A DNA stretch of 35,629 nucleotides. Origin: Methanoregula sp. Its GTDB lineage: Archaea > Halobacteriota > Methanomicrobia > Methanomicrobiales > Methanospirillaceae. This document shows positions 16,244-24,634 of the stretch, in pieces; position 1 is the stretch's first letter; each line of letters starts with the position of its first letter. Location of the stretch: assembly GCA_022711635.1 (NCBI GenBank), contig JAKLEQ010000002.1, forward strand, positions 19,248 to 54,876, given 5' to 3'. The notes under the pieces were generated by a model. That model was not told where the DNA came from. It worked only from the letters and a program-made list of their open reading frames with translations, and made no database searches. The position numbers and the translations under genes were made by a program.

Positions 16244-17860
16244 ATGTTCTGTTACCAGTGTGAAGAGACGGCACGAGGGACCGGCTGCACGATCAAGGGC
16301 GTCTGCGGCAAAGAGGAGGAGATCGCCGCATACCAGGACGCGCTCGTCTATCTCTGCAAGGGGCTTTCCGTGCGGAACCTTGCGGCAATGGAGATGGGGA
16401 AGGGCAACCCGGATGCGGGGCTGTTCATCGCGGATGCCCTCTTTGCAACACTGACCAACGTCAACTTCGATAAAGCCCGGTTCACGGAGTTCATCAACAA
16501 CGCCGTTACGATGAGGGATGCGCTCCCAAAGAGCGGCGCCAATGAACCGGATGCCTGCACGTGGAAGCCGAAGGGTGATGCCGATATCCTTGAGAAGGCA
16601 AAAACCGTGGGGATCCTCTCGACCGCCAACGAGGATGTCCGCTCCCTGCGGTCAACGCTCCTCTTCGGCCTCAAGGGGATCTCCGCGTATTATACCCACG
16701 CTGCTGTTCTCGGCAGGACCGATGCGGCGATCGTCACGTTCCTCCAGAAAGGGCTCGCATCCACGATCCGGGACCTGCCGGTCCCTGACATGATCGCGCT
16801 TGTGATGGAGTGCGGGAGCACCGGGGTTAAAGTCCTCGCGTTGCTCGATGAGGCGAACGTAGCTGCGTACGGAAAGCCGCAGATCACCAGCGTGAAGACG
16901 ACAGTCGGGAAGCGACCGGGCATCCTGATTACCGGTCATGACCTGAAGGATCTCGAGATGCTGCTGGAGCAGTCGAAGGATACCGGCGTAGATGTCTACA
17001 CCCACGGCGAGATGCTCCCTGCCCACGGGTACCCTGCGTTCAGTAAATACCCGCACCTTGTCGGCAACTACGGCAGCTCGTGGTGGCACCAGAAGGAGGA
17101 GTTCGAACAGTTCAACGGCCCGGTCCTGTTCACGACCAACTGCCTCGTTCCCCCGAAAGACACCTACAAGGGCCGGCTCTTCACGACCGGCCTGACCGGG
17201 TTTCCGGGTGTCCCGCACATCGCGGCAGGCCCGGGCGGGAAGAAGGATTTCTCGAAGATCATCGCGCTCGCAAAGACCTGCCAGTCGCCAACAGCTCTCC
17301 CCGGCAGCGGGAGCGATATTGTCACCGGCTGTGCCCATGACGCGGTCCTTGCACTTGCCGACACGGTCGTCGGGGCCGTGAAGAAGGGAGACATCAAAAA
17401 GTTCATCGTCATGGCAGGCTGCGACGGCCGGCAGAAGGAGCGGGAGTACTACACCGCATTCGCAAAGGCCCTGCCGAAGGATACGGTCATCCTCACCGCC
17501 GGCTGCGCCAAGTACCGGTACAACAGCCTCGGTCTCGGAACCATCGGGGGTATCCCCCGGGTCCTCGATGCCGGCCAGTGCAACGACTGCTACTCGCTCG
17601 TCGTGATCGCGCAGGCACTGGCAAAAGCGTTCGGCGTCGGGATCAACGAGCTGCCGGTCTCGTACAACATCGCATGGTACGAGCAGAAGGCCGTTCTTGT
17701 GCTCCTCGCCCTCCTCTCGCTCGGGGTAAAGGACATCACGCTCGGCCCCAAGCTCCCGGGCTTCGTCTCCCCTGCCGTCCTCGATGTGCTCGTGAAACAG
17801 TTCGGTCTCAAGCCCAATACCACGGTACAGGCTGACATGGCCCGGATGGTAAAGGCCTGA
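16244..17860 (+). CDS. hcp: Hybrid cluster protein (hydroxylamine reductase)
   Basis: Cytosolic Fe-S/hybrid Fe-S-O cluster enzyme. It reduces hydroxylamine to ammonia in vitro and is linked to nitric oxide and peroxide stress in bacteria. The protein is 538 aa. The N-terminal cluster Cys are Cys3-x2-Cys6-x8-Cys15-x5-Cys21, the pattern of class I Hcp from strict anaerobes. Hybrid-cluster ligand regions appear as ECGSTG, THGEMLPAHGYP, TTNCLVPP, AGCDGR, TAGCAKYRY, DAGQCNDCYS and the EQKAV segment near the end. GGAGG lies seven bases before the ATG. It is divergent from an HxlR regulator whose likely operators overlap the start site. All expected motifs seem present, so it is probably functional. 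Confidence 0.97.
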   Translation: MFCYQCEETARGTGCTIKGVCGKEEEIAAYQDALVYLCKGLSVRNLAAMEMGKGNPDAGLFIADALFATLTNVNFDKARFTEFINNAVTMRDALPKSGANEPDACTWKPKGDADILEKAKTVGILSTANEDVRSLRSTLLFGLKGISAYYTHAAVLGRTDAAIVTFLQKGLASTIRDLPVPDMIALVMECGSTGVKVLALLDEANVAAYGKPQITSVKTTVGKRPGILITGHDLKDLEMLLEQSKDTGVDVYTHGEMLPAHGYPAFSKYPHLVGNYGSSWWHQKEEFEQFNGPVLFTTNCLVPPKDTYKGRLFTTGLTGFPGVPHIAAGPGGKKDFSKIIALAKTCQSPTALPGSGSDIVTGCAHDAVLALADTVVGAVKKGDIKKFIVMAGCDGRQKEREYYTAFAKALPKDTVILTAGCAKYRYNSLGLGTIGGIPRVLDAGQCNDCYSLVVIAQALAKAFGVGINELPVSYNIAWYEQKAVLVLLALLSLGVKDITLGPKLPGFVSPAVLDVLVKQFGLKPNTTVQADMARMVKA

Positions 17861-17869
17861 ACCTGCAGA

Positions 17870-17896
17870 ACGGGAGATACCCATATAACCTCCCGT
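17870..17896 (+). promoter_or_regulatory. Hairpin enclosing a TATA-like box between hcp and cupin
   Basis: ACGGGAG (17870-17876) pairs with CTCCCGT (17890-17896) around a 13-nt loop containing CATATAA. It begins just after the hcp stop. It could end the hcp transcript, while the loop could serve as TATA box for the cupin gene, predicting a start site near 17912. I cannot decide between these readings. Confidence 0.4.
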
Positions 17897-17923
17897 GCGC
17901 ATACCCACCGGTACTGAGTTCAT

Positions 17924-18292
17924 ATGACACCATCCAAGCCGGAAGAGGGGGAAGGAACCGCCGATAAGAAACGCGAGGCGCTCGCAGGAAGAGTCCTCAC
18001 CGTCAACGACCTCGTCCAGTACCAGGATGGGACCGTCGCAAGCCGCATGCTCGTCTTTAAAAAGACCGGCACCATCACCCTCTTTGCGTTCGATGCCGGG
18101 GAAGGGCTCTCCGAGCATTCAGCGCCATTCGATGCGGTCCTTTCCGTCACCGACGGCATCGCTGATGTCGCGATCGCGGGGGAGTGGTTTATGGTAAAAA
18201 GCGGGGAGATGATCATTCTTCCGGCGAACAAGCCGCACGCGATCTCCGCAAAAGAGCGGTTCAAGATGACGCTGACCATGATCCGGGAGTGA
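17924..18292 (+). CDS. Cupin-domain protein
   Basis: A 122-aa single-domain cupin. The first motif region contains GEGLSEHSAPFDAVLSV and the second GEMIILPANKPHAISA, giving His in each half and the usual Gly/Pro pattern. In this form one metal ligand of the classical set seems absent, so metal content is uncertain. Small cupins act as sensors, isomerases or dioxygenases; nothing here specifies which. The ATG lies 63 bp after hcp, and two small Cys-rich genes follow at once, so the three form a tight unit, possibly co-expressed with hcp. Confidence 0.8.
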   Translation: MTPSKPEEGEGTADKKREALAGRVLTVNDLVQYQDGTVASRMLVFKKTGTITLFAFDAGEGLSEHSAPFDAVLSVTDGIADVAIAGEWFMVKSGEMIILPANKPHAISAKERFKMTLTMIRE

Positions 18293-18297
18293 CGGGA

Positions 18298-18618
18298 ATG
18301 GGCGGAGATGAGGAGGACGGGTACTATTGCACGGTCTGCGGCGGCATTCCCCCGGACCGGATCAAGATAAAAAAGATCCCGATTGACGGGAAAGAGACCG
18401 GCATCGACCGGCTGGACTGGATCCTCCTCGACGTTGCCAGCATGAACCTTCATGACGATGAGCGGATCACGGATGAGATCGTACTACGGGTCCGGCAGTT
18501 CAACTACATCCCGACAAAGAAGATGGCGGAATACCGAAAAGCTCTCTTAAAGGAATACAAGCTGGCCGCTCCCACCCTCCTGCGCCGGAAAAGTGACGGG
18601 GATGAGATCCGTGTTTGA
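18298..18618 (+). CDS. Small protein with N-terminal CxxC, unknown function
   Basis: A 106-aa protein from ATG 18298, five bases after the cupin stop, with CGGGAG as ribosome site at the end of the cupin gene. The frame is open from 18184, but the upstream residues are out-of-frame cupin sequence and should be ignored. Residues 8-15 give YYCTVCGG. The remainder is helical and charged, with a conserved-looking patch LDWILLDVASMN and QFNYIPTKKMAEYRKALLKEY. No enzyme motif is visible. I have the impression that similar proteins occur in other strict anaerobes, but cannot name a family. It overlaps the next gene by 17 bases. Confidence 0.75.
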   Translation: MGGDEEDGYYCTVCGGIPPDRIKIKKIPIDGKETGIDRLDWILLDVASMNLHDDERITDEIVLRVRQFNYIPTKKMAEYRKALLKEYKLAAPTLLRRKSDGDEIRV

Positions 18619-18850
18619 CCGCTGTCCCGGCGCCGCGAACATCCGGACCCCGACCCTCTTGATCAAAAAATGCCCGCAGTGCGGGGATGAGGTGGAACTC
18701 TTCTCCAATGACGTCAAGGTTGCCTGCAGCAGGTGCGGTTTTGTCGTCTGGAACGACATCGCCTCCTGCGTCCAGTGGTGCAAGTACGCAAAGGAATGTG
18801 TCGGTGAGGAGATGTACCGGAAACTGACGGAGAAGAAAGAAGGTTCGTGA
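18602..18850 (+). CDS. Small Cys-rich zinc-ribbon protein
   Basis: An 82-aa protein from ATG 18602 (a GTG at 18593 is the alternative), with GGGG just before the start. A four-Cys ribbon KKCPQCGDEVE...CSRCGFVV (Cys24, 27, 42, 45) is followed by a second Cys group ASCVQWCKYAKECVG (Cys56, 60, 66). The first half is a typical zinc or rubredoxin-like knuckle. The second spacing (CX3CX5C) could hold a further metal site together with Cys8. No DNA-binding or catalytic motif is evident. The overlap with the previous gene implies coupled translation. The pair may assist iron-sulfur or redox chemistry near hcp, but this is inference. Confidence 0.75.
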   Translation: MRSVFDRCPGAANIRTPTLLIKKCPQCGDEVELFSNDVKVACSRCGFVVWNDIASCVQWCKYAKECVGEEMYRKLTEKKEGS

Positions 18851-18939
18851 AAGAGATGCCGGGAGCGATCTTTTCAGTACACCGTTAGGCTGGCAGATCG
18901 GAAACGATATCATTTTCCACCACGTACTGTTGGATCTCT

Positions 18940-21900
18940 ATGGCGGCGCCCATCCACGCCTTCCTTGTCGATAACGACCCCGGCCTCCTCGACATGACCC
19001 GCGGATTCCTCGAAGAGTCGGGAGGATTCCGGATCACCACCTCAACGTCCGCAGGGGAGGCACTCGCGCATCCCGCCTGCCAGTCCTGCGACGTCATCGT
19101 CTCCGGCCACCGCACGCCGGGTATAGACGGGATCGCGTTTCTTAAAAGGGTCCGGCAACAGTCCGGGGATCTCCCCTTCATTCTCTTCACTGGAAACAGC
19201 GGTGAGGAGGTCCTGATCGATGCCATCAACAACGGGGCTGACTACTTTCTCCGGAAAGGTGCGGACCCATCTACACAGCTGGCAGATCTTGCGCAGGTGA
19301 TCCGGCAGGCTGTTGCGAGAAGCGAAGCGTGGCGCAGCCGCCCTTCTCCGAAAAGAAAGGGAGGCCCCGATGGGGCCGGCAGACGGGGAGATGAGAAATA
19401 CCAGGATCTGGCGGATCTCCTGCCCCAGGCGGTCTTCGAACTTGACCCGGACTTCAGGGTGACGTATGTAAACCGGTACGCCCGGAGCACCTTCGGGATC
19501 ACGGACGGGGAACTTGCTGAAGGGATCAGCGGGCTCGATTTCATCGATCCTGCCGACCACAGGAGGCTTAAGGAAAACGTCCGCAGGCACCTGCAGGGGA
19601 CGCCAGGGGAGCCGGAGGCATATACTGCAATCCGAAGGGACGGCAGGTTGTTTCCGGTTATCATCTATGCGGTGCCGGTGTTCCAGGGTCCGGTTCTGAC
19701 CGGCTACCGCGGGGTAATGGTCGATATCACTGCCCGGAAAGCGATCGAAGACGATCTGCGGGAGAGCGAGAGAAAATTCCGGAGCATCTTCGAAAACAGT
19801 CCCTATCCCGTCGCGATCAACAGCTTTCCGGATAACGAGTTCCTTGAGGTCAACAAGGCGTTCCTGGATGTCAGCGGCTATACGCCGGAAGAAGTGTACG
19901 GAAAGAATCCGGTCGAGATGGGGCTCCTCTCGTATACCGACGCTGCAAAACTCGTTGCCCGGCGGGTGCTGTCAGGAAAGATCGAGAACGTGCCGCTCGC
20001 GCTGACTGCAAAGGAGGGGCGGCGGGTCCATGTCATCTTCTCCTCCATGCCGATCTCGATCAACAACATCCCTGCGACGATAACGGTGACGGCCGAAGTC
20101 ACGAAACTCCGACGGATAGAAGAGGAATTGATCGGGAAGAACGCGGAACTCAATACCGCGTACGAGGAACTGGCCAGGATCAACGCCGAGCTCCGGCAGC
20201 AGTACAATGAACTCAGCCGGAAAGAGGACGTCCTTAAAGAGAGCGAAGAGAAATTCCGAGCCCTCGTCGAGCTCGCTCTCGACGGGATCCTGATCGCGGA
20301 CTTTTCCGGCACCGTCCTCTTTGCGAACCGCGCCACCGGCCTGATTGTCGATATTCCGGAATACAAGACGATCCCGGGGAAGAACGTCTTTACCTTTATC
20401 GCCCCGGAGTCCCGCAATGACGTGCTGACCGACGTTTCAAAAGTATCGCAGGGGATCGACGCATACCTCACCCTCTACAAGATCATCACGGCGAATAACC
20501 GGGAAATCTGGGTGGAATGCATCGGCAAGAAGATTGCCTTCGGGGAGGGATCCGCCATCCTCGTCTCCCTGCGGGATGTGACGGACCGCAAGAAGGCCGA
20601 AGAGGCGGTCCGTGAATCGGAGAACCGGTTTGCCACGGTCTTCCGGTCAAACCCGGTCGCCATGACGCTCGTCTCTGCGACGGACGGGGTATTCATCGAT
20701 GTCAACGATGCTTTTGTGCAGAACACCGGGTACTCCCGCGAGGAAACCGTTGGGACCGTCGCGGAAAAACTCGGGCTCTTTGCCGACAATGACGAACACC
20801 GCAAGTTTGTCTCTTCCCTGCGTGACCAGCGGACGATCCACGGGATGGAGATACGGTGCAGGACCAAATCCGGCATCGTCCGGACCTGCCTCTTTTCCTC
20901 CGGCATCATCATGATGAGCGGAAAGCCCCACATCCTTTCCAGTGTCGAGGATATCACCGAACGGAAGACCACGGAAGCGGCGATCCAGGCAATCATCCAG
21001 AGCATGGTAGGGACAACCGGCCTCAATTCCCTCCGTAAGATTACGGAAAGTGTCAGTTCCTGGCTCTCGGCAGAATGCGTCATCGTCGGGGAGATCCAGC
21101 CGGACAACCAGACGGTTACCGCCCTGTCCATGATCCTTGACGGGAAAGACGTCCGCGGTTTCTCCTACGCGCTGAAAGGGACGCCCTGCGAGAACGTGGC
21201 GATGAAAGGGTACTGCCTGTACCCCGACAAGGCACAGGATCTCTTCCCGCAGAGCAGGGACATCACCGATCTGAAGATGCGGGCATACACCGGCACACCG
21301 CTGCGGGATTCCCGGGGGAATGTTATCGGGATCCTGTGTGCCCTCTCCCGTAAACCGTTCAAGCCTTCCCCGACAATGAGGGAGATCCTCGATGTCATCG
21401 CCACAAAAGCGGCCGCCGAGGTCGAGCGTATCCGGATCGAACGGGACCTATGGCAGAGCCGCCGGATGCTTGTCGAGGCGATGGACCTTGCCCAGCTGGT
21501 GAACTGGGAGTACGACACGGTAAGGGGGATGTTTACGTTCGATGACCGGTTCTATTCCCTGTATGGTACGACCGTGGAACGCGAAGGCGCTCAGATGTCG
21601 GCAGCCGCATACGAACGGGAATTCATCCCACCGGAGGAGCAGGGTATCGTTACCCGGGAGATCGCGAAGGCGGAAGCTGCGGCAGACCCCGGGTATGTCT
21701 CCCGGCTGGAACACCGTATCGTACGCAGGGACGGCAAGGTCAGGAACATTGTTGTCAACATCGGAATCACCAAGGACGCCGAAGGCCGGACCGTCAAGAC
21801 TCACGGGGCAAACCAGGATGTCACGGATCGAAAGAGGGCGGAAGAGGCTATCCGCCGGGCGAACCTCCAGCTCAACCTTCTCGGCAGAATCACCCGCCAC

Positions 21901-22494
21901 GACATCGTTAACAAGATCTCGATCATCCTCGGCTACCTCAGGATCGCCGAGATGAAATTCCCGGATCCCGAGCTTATTGGCCTGCTGAAGAAAATTGAAG
22001 ACAACACGGGAATGATACGGTCGCAGATCGAATTCACCCGGGTCTACCGGGATCTCGGCACGCACGAGCCGCAGTGGCTGGAGCTCGCCGGCATTTTCTC
22101 CCGTCTGCAGGCTCCGGAGGGGATAACACTCGTCACCGATTCGGGGGAATGGTCAGTCTTTGCCGATCCCATGCTTCCGAAGGTCTTCGAAAACCTCCTC
22201 GATAACTCGGTCCGGCATGGGGAGAAGGTGACAGAGATCCGTGTCTCCGCGGCGCCGTCGGCCACCAGTCTTGTTATCCTGTGGGAGGACAACGGGGTCG
22301 GTATCCCCCGTGAGATGAAGGAAAGGATCTTCGAGCAGGGCGTGGGAAAGAACACCGGGCTCGGGATGTTCCTGACAAAGGAGATCCTGTCCTTAACCGG
22401 CATATCGATTGGCGAAACCGGGGAACCCGGGACAGGGGCACGGTTCGAGATCACCGTGCCAAAGGATATGTTCAGGGCAGTCCGGGAATCCTGA
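18940..22494 (+). CDS. Hybrid sensor histidine kinase with pseudo-receiver, five PAS and a GAF
   Basis: An 1184-aa cytosolic sensor kinase. Residues 1-130 form a receiver-like domain with acidic pocket (LVDNDPG), Thr in FTGNSGE and Lys in FLRKG, but the phosphoacceptor position reads VIVSGHRTPG: Gly56 replaces Asp, so it cannot be phosphorylated there. PAS domains follow at ~152-268, 272-395, 440-552, 560-675 and 845-965, with a coiled-coil stretch ~395-440 and a GAF at ~680-835. The kinase core has RITRHD (His987), NLLDNSVRHG, EDNGVGIP and GLGMFLTKEIL. Its core strongly resembles that of the kinase at the window start, implying a shared ancestor. No output domain is present. Signal and partner are unknown. 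Confidence 0.95.
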   Translation: MAAPIHAFLVDNDPGLLDMTRGFLEESGGFRITTSTSAGEALAHPACQSCDVIVSGHRTPGIDGIAFLKRVRQQSGDLPFILFTGNSGEEVLIDAINNGADYFLRKGADPSTQLADLAQVIRQAVARSEAWRSRPSPKRKGGPDGAGRRGDEKYQDLADLLPQAVFELDPDFRVTYVNRYARSTFGITDGELAEGISGLDFIDPADHRRLKENVRRHLQGTPGEPEAYTAIRRDGRLFPVIIYAVPVFQGPVLTGYRGVMVDITARKAIEDDLRESERKFRSIFENSPYPVAINSFPDNEFLEVNKAFLDVSGYTPEEVYGKNPVEMGLLSYTDAAKLVARRVLSGKIENVPLALTAKEGRRVHVIFSSMPISINNIPATITVTAEVTKLRRIEEELIGKNAELNTAYEELARINAELRQQYNELSRKEDVLKESEEKFRALVELALDGILIADFSGTVLFANRATGLIVDIPEYKTIPGKNVFTFIAPESRNDVLTDVSKVSQGIDAYLTLYKIITANNREIWVECIGKKIAFGEGSAILVSLRDVTDRKKAEEAVRESENRFATVFRSNPVAMTLVSATDGVFIDVNDAFVQNTGYSREETVGTVAEKLGLFADNDEHRKFVSSLRDQRTIHGMEIRCRTKSGIVRTCLFSSGIIMMSGKPHILSSVEDITERKTTEAAIQAIIQSMVGTTGLNSLRKITESVSSWLSAECVIVGEIQPDNQTVTALSMILDGKDVRGFSYALKGTPCENVAMKGYCLYPDKAQDLFPQSRDITDLKMRAYTGTPLRDSRGNVIGILCALSRKPFKPSPTMREILDVIATKAAAEVERIRIERDLWQSRRMLVEAMDLAQLVNWEYDTVRGMFTFDDRFYSLYGTTVEREGAQMSAAAYEREFIPPEEQGIVTREIAKAEAAADPGYVSRLEHRIVRRDGKVRNIVVNIGITKDAEGRTVKTHGANQDVTDRKRAEEAIRRANLQLNLLGRITRHDIVNKISIILGYLRIAEMKFPDPELIGLLKKIEDNTGMIRSQIEFTRVYRDLGTHEPQWLELAGIFSRLQAPEGITLVTDSGEWSVFADPMLPKVFENLLDNSVRHGEKVTEIRVSAAPSATSLVILWEDNGVGIPREMKERIFEQGVGKNTGLGMFLTKEILSLTGISIGETGEPGTGARFEITVPKDMFRAVRES

Positions 22495-22635
22495 AATCCT
22501 GTTTTCCGGTATCCACAAGAAACCGGCATCGGCCCGGGATTTTTGGTGAAACCGATGACCTTCATCTCACGTTCGTTTTCCCGAAACCCCCATGCACCGG
22601 TCAACCTTTGGAGCCCAGGATCGTACGACAGAAAG

Positions 22636-22684
22636 TTTTATTATTAACATACGACTAACTAAAAGTGAAACATAGGTCTGGAGG
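22636..22684 (+). promoter_or_regulatory. Promoter and ribosome site of hsp20
   Basis: TTTTATTATTAA (22636-22647) serves as TATA box, predicting a start near 22668. GGAGG at 22680-22684 is seven bases from ATG 22692 but only one base from ATG 22686, which favours 22692. Bases 22495-22635 after the kinase contain only a weak CATCGG/CCGATG hairpin and no gene. Confidence 0.6.
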
Positions 22685-22691
22685 AATGCCT

Positions 22692-23225
22692 ATGGATCGT
22701 GAAAACCCCGAGAGAAAGAAGACCGATGTTGTTCCCATTACTCCGGGTTCTTCGCTTTCGACCTGGAGGATGCCCAGCCTGTTTGAACGCGATATCGACA
22801 CGATCTTCGATGATTTCCGGAGATCGTTCGATGTCATGATGCGCCCGTACTTCCCGATGGAGGCACGCATGCAGGAACTCGGGATGCTGCCGGTCCGGTT
22901 TGCACAGCTCGACCTGATCGACGAAGGAGACCATTATGTCATCCATGCCGAGCTGCCCGGCTTCACCAAGGAGAACGTCGATGTCCAGATCAACCGGGAC
23001 GGCATGACCATCCGGGCAAAGAAAGAGACCGATAAAGAGGAGAAGAGAAAGAACTACCTCCACCGCGAACGTGCGTACTCCGCATTCGAGCGGTCGGTCG
23101 CGTTCCCGGAAGAGGTCGACCCGGCAAAAGCCGAGGGAAAGATGAATAATGGTATCCTCGAGCTGAGGGTGCCCAAGAAAGAACTGAAACCCGAGATAAA
23201 ACCGCGGAAGATCGAGCTGAAGTAG
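22692..23225 (+). CDS. hsp20: Small heat-shock protein Hsp20
   Basis: ATP-independent holdase chaperone of the alpha-crystallin family. The protein is 177 aa from ATG 22692; the frame is open from 22665 but the ribosome site supports the later start. The alpha-crystallin domain covers residues ~70-165: LDLIDEGDHYVIHAELPGF, ENVDVQINRDGMTIRA, then NNGILELRVPK with the family's signature G-x-L. The C-terminus (KPRKIELK) has no clear I-x-I/V motif, which normally mediates oligomer contacts, though KIEL may substitute. The N-terminal region contains a Met/Phe-rich arm. It appears monocistronic, ending in a T-loop hairpin. Likely induced by heat or redox stress. Confidence 0.93.
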   Translation: MDRENPERKKTDVVPITPGSSLSTWRMPSLFERDIDTIFDDFRRSFDVMMRPYFPMEARMQELGMLPVRFAQLDLIDEGDHYVIHAELPGFTKENVDVQINRDGMTIRAKKETDKEEKRKNYLHRERAYSAFERSVAFPEEVDPAKAEGKMNNGILELRVPKKELKPEIKPRKIELK

Positions 23226-23234
23226 GTTTTTTCA

Positions 23235-23253
23235 GGTTCTTTTTTTTAGAACC
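23235..23253. terminator. Hairpin terminator between hsp20 and the ABC ATPase
   Basis: GGTTCT (23235-23240) and AGAACC (23248-23253) pair around seven T residues, 10 bases after the hsp20 stop. The convergent ATPase gene stops at 23283, so the hairpin could serve both transcripts. Confidence 0.6.
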
Positions 23254-23282
23254 CCTTATCGGATACTCCCGAAGGGAAGATC

Positions 23283-24173
23283 TTATTTCCCGATCCGGAG
23301 CAGCATTTCTTCGAGCGAAGGATATTTGGACTCGATCTTCTCTACCCGGCCCCCGACTTCCGCGATGAGGGATGTGGATTCGTTGAGTTCCTCCATGCTC
23401 TCCGCGTCACAGACATAGAGCCCTTCTTCCTGCCGGTAGGTCTTTGTATGCCCGACCAGCCGGTCGGGGTTCCCGATCGAGAAGAAGATCGTATAGGTCA
23501 GGGAACCGAACTGTTCGCGGAGTTCCTTCATGGAGCCGAACGCGACGACCTTCCCGCGTTTTAAGATCATGACCTTGTCGCAGATTGCCTCGACCTGGTA
23601 CAGGTTGTGCGCCGAGAGGACGATCGTCTTGCCCTCTTTCCGGAGCGTGCGCAGGTAGTCGGCGATGAACCGGGAGGTCATGGGATCGAGCCCGCTCGTC
23701 GCCTCATCGTACACGAGGAACTTCGGGTCGTGGATCAGCGAGCGGGCGATCGCCGCCTTGCGTTTCATCCCCTTACTGAACTCGCCAAGCTTCTTGCCGT
23801 TGGGTTCCAGCGAGAGTGCCGCGAAGAGCTGCCGGGAACGGACAGTGATCTCCTGCGGGGAGAGTCCGTAGATCTCCCCGAAGAACGCGAGGTAATTCTC
23901 CGCGGTCATCGTCTCGTAGAGCCGGGATTCTTCCGGGAGGTAGCCGAGCATTGCCTTGAGTGCGGTAGGATCGTTCACGACATCGATCTCGTTGACCCGG
24001 AGCGATCCGGAAGTCGGTGCGATCAGCCCGGCAATGATCTTCAACAGTGTCGTCTTCCCCGCGCCATTGTGGCCGATGATGCCGAAGATCTCGCCATCTT
24101 CGAACTCGAACGAGACACCGTCCAGCGCGGGGAACGCTTCGAACTTTTTTACAAGATCGCGTCCGGCAATCAT
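23283..24173 (-). CDS. ABC-2 exporter ATPase
   Basis: A 296-aa ATPase of the NatA/CcmA-like ABC group. Walker A GHNGAGKTT is near residues 34-42, the signature reads EFSKGMKRKAAIARSL, Walker B FLVYDEATSGLDP, and the switch LSAHNLYQVE. A ~75-residue C-terminal extension follows, as is common in this group. The two membrane permeases at 25309-28190 on the opposite strand are the likely partners, though they are separated by a regulator and about 640 bp. A TATATG box on the minus strand near 24216-24224 gives the gene its own promoter, and TTGCA-tccgg-TGCAA (24201-24215) near the predicted start site could be an operator. The exported substrate is unknown. Confidence 0.9.
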   Translation of the reverse strand: MIAGRDLVKKFEAFPALDGVSFEFEDGEIFGIIGHNGAGKTTLLKIIAGLIAPTSGSLRVNEIDVVNDPTALKAMLGYLPEESRLYETMTAENYLAFFGEIYGLSPQEITVRSRQLFAALSLEPNGKKLGEFSKGMKRKAAIARSLIHDPKFLVYDEATSGLDPMTSRFIADYLRTLRKEGKTIVLSAHNLYQVEAICDKVMILKRGKVVAFGSMKELREQFGSLTYTIFFSIGNPDRLVGHTKTYRQEEGLYVCDAESMEELNESTSLIAEVGGRVEKIESKYPSLEEMLLRIGK

Positions 24174-24200
24174 GGGAACCTTAACAATCCTGAATCAGAC

Positions 24201-24224
24201 TTGCATCCGGTGCAACATATACGT
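24201..24224 (-). promoter_or_regulatory. Promoter and small palindrome of the ABC ATPase gene
   Basis: The minus strand reads CGTATATG followed by TTGCACCGGATGCAA, an inverted repeat with 5-bp arms between the TATA box and the predicted start site (~24195). The leader to the ATG at 24173 would be ~25 nt. Confidence 0.4.
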
Positions 24225-24271
24225 TAGGATGGAGGACAACGGGGAAATGGGAGTAAATTTTTTTATCGCCA

Positions 24272-24634
24272 TCAGAGGAGAGAATGCAGCATGGCGCGGA
24301 TATCCTTGTCCGAGAAGGGCTTGACGATATAGCCATCCGGTTCCGCTTCCCGCATCCGGTCCGGCAGCTCGGATCCTTCGTACGCGGTCAGGAATACAAA
24401 GGGAATATTGAACCGCTTCTTGATCTGCATTCCGGCCTCGATTCCATCCATGTCGCCTTCCAGGGTTATATCCATGACAACGAGATCGGGGCGGATTTTT
24501 TTACAGACCTCGATGGCTTCTTCGCCGGTCCGGACCGGATCGCAGACCGAATATCCCATCTTTCGGATCTTGTCGGTGAGGATCTCGCTGATGGTGGGAT
24601 TGTCCTCAACAATGAAAACGGTCTTTTTTTCCAA
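24272..24634 (-). CDS. Receiver-only response regulator
   Basis: A 120-aa single receiver domain. Acidic pocket IVEDNP, phosphoacceptor Asp in VVMDITLEGDMDG, Thr in FLTAYEG and Lys in IVKPFSD are all present, so it can be phosphorylated. No output domain follows. The reading frame is open far upstream (to 25183), but homology begins right after TTG 24634 (LEKKTVFIVED), preceded by AGGGGGGAAG; the upstream part has no receiver-like character, so TTG is the likely start. It may take phosphate from one of the output-less kinases in the window. The ABC ATPase gene follows on the same strand after 98 bp. Confidence 0.85.
   Translation of the reverse strand: MEKKTVFIVEDNPTISEILTDKIRKMGYSVCDPVRTGEEAIEVCKKIRPDLVVMDITLEGDMDGIEAGMQIKKRFNIPFVFLTAYEGSELPDRMREAEPDGYIVKPFSDKDIRAMLHSLL

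Noticed and set aside
16652-18118. 488-aa minus-strand frame opposite hcp
   Set aside because: Antisense shadow of a gene with all Hcp cluster motifs; no own motifs, promoter or ribosome site.
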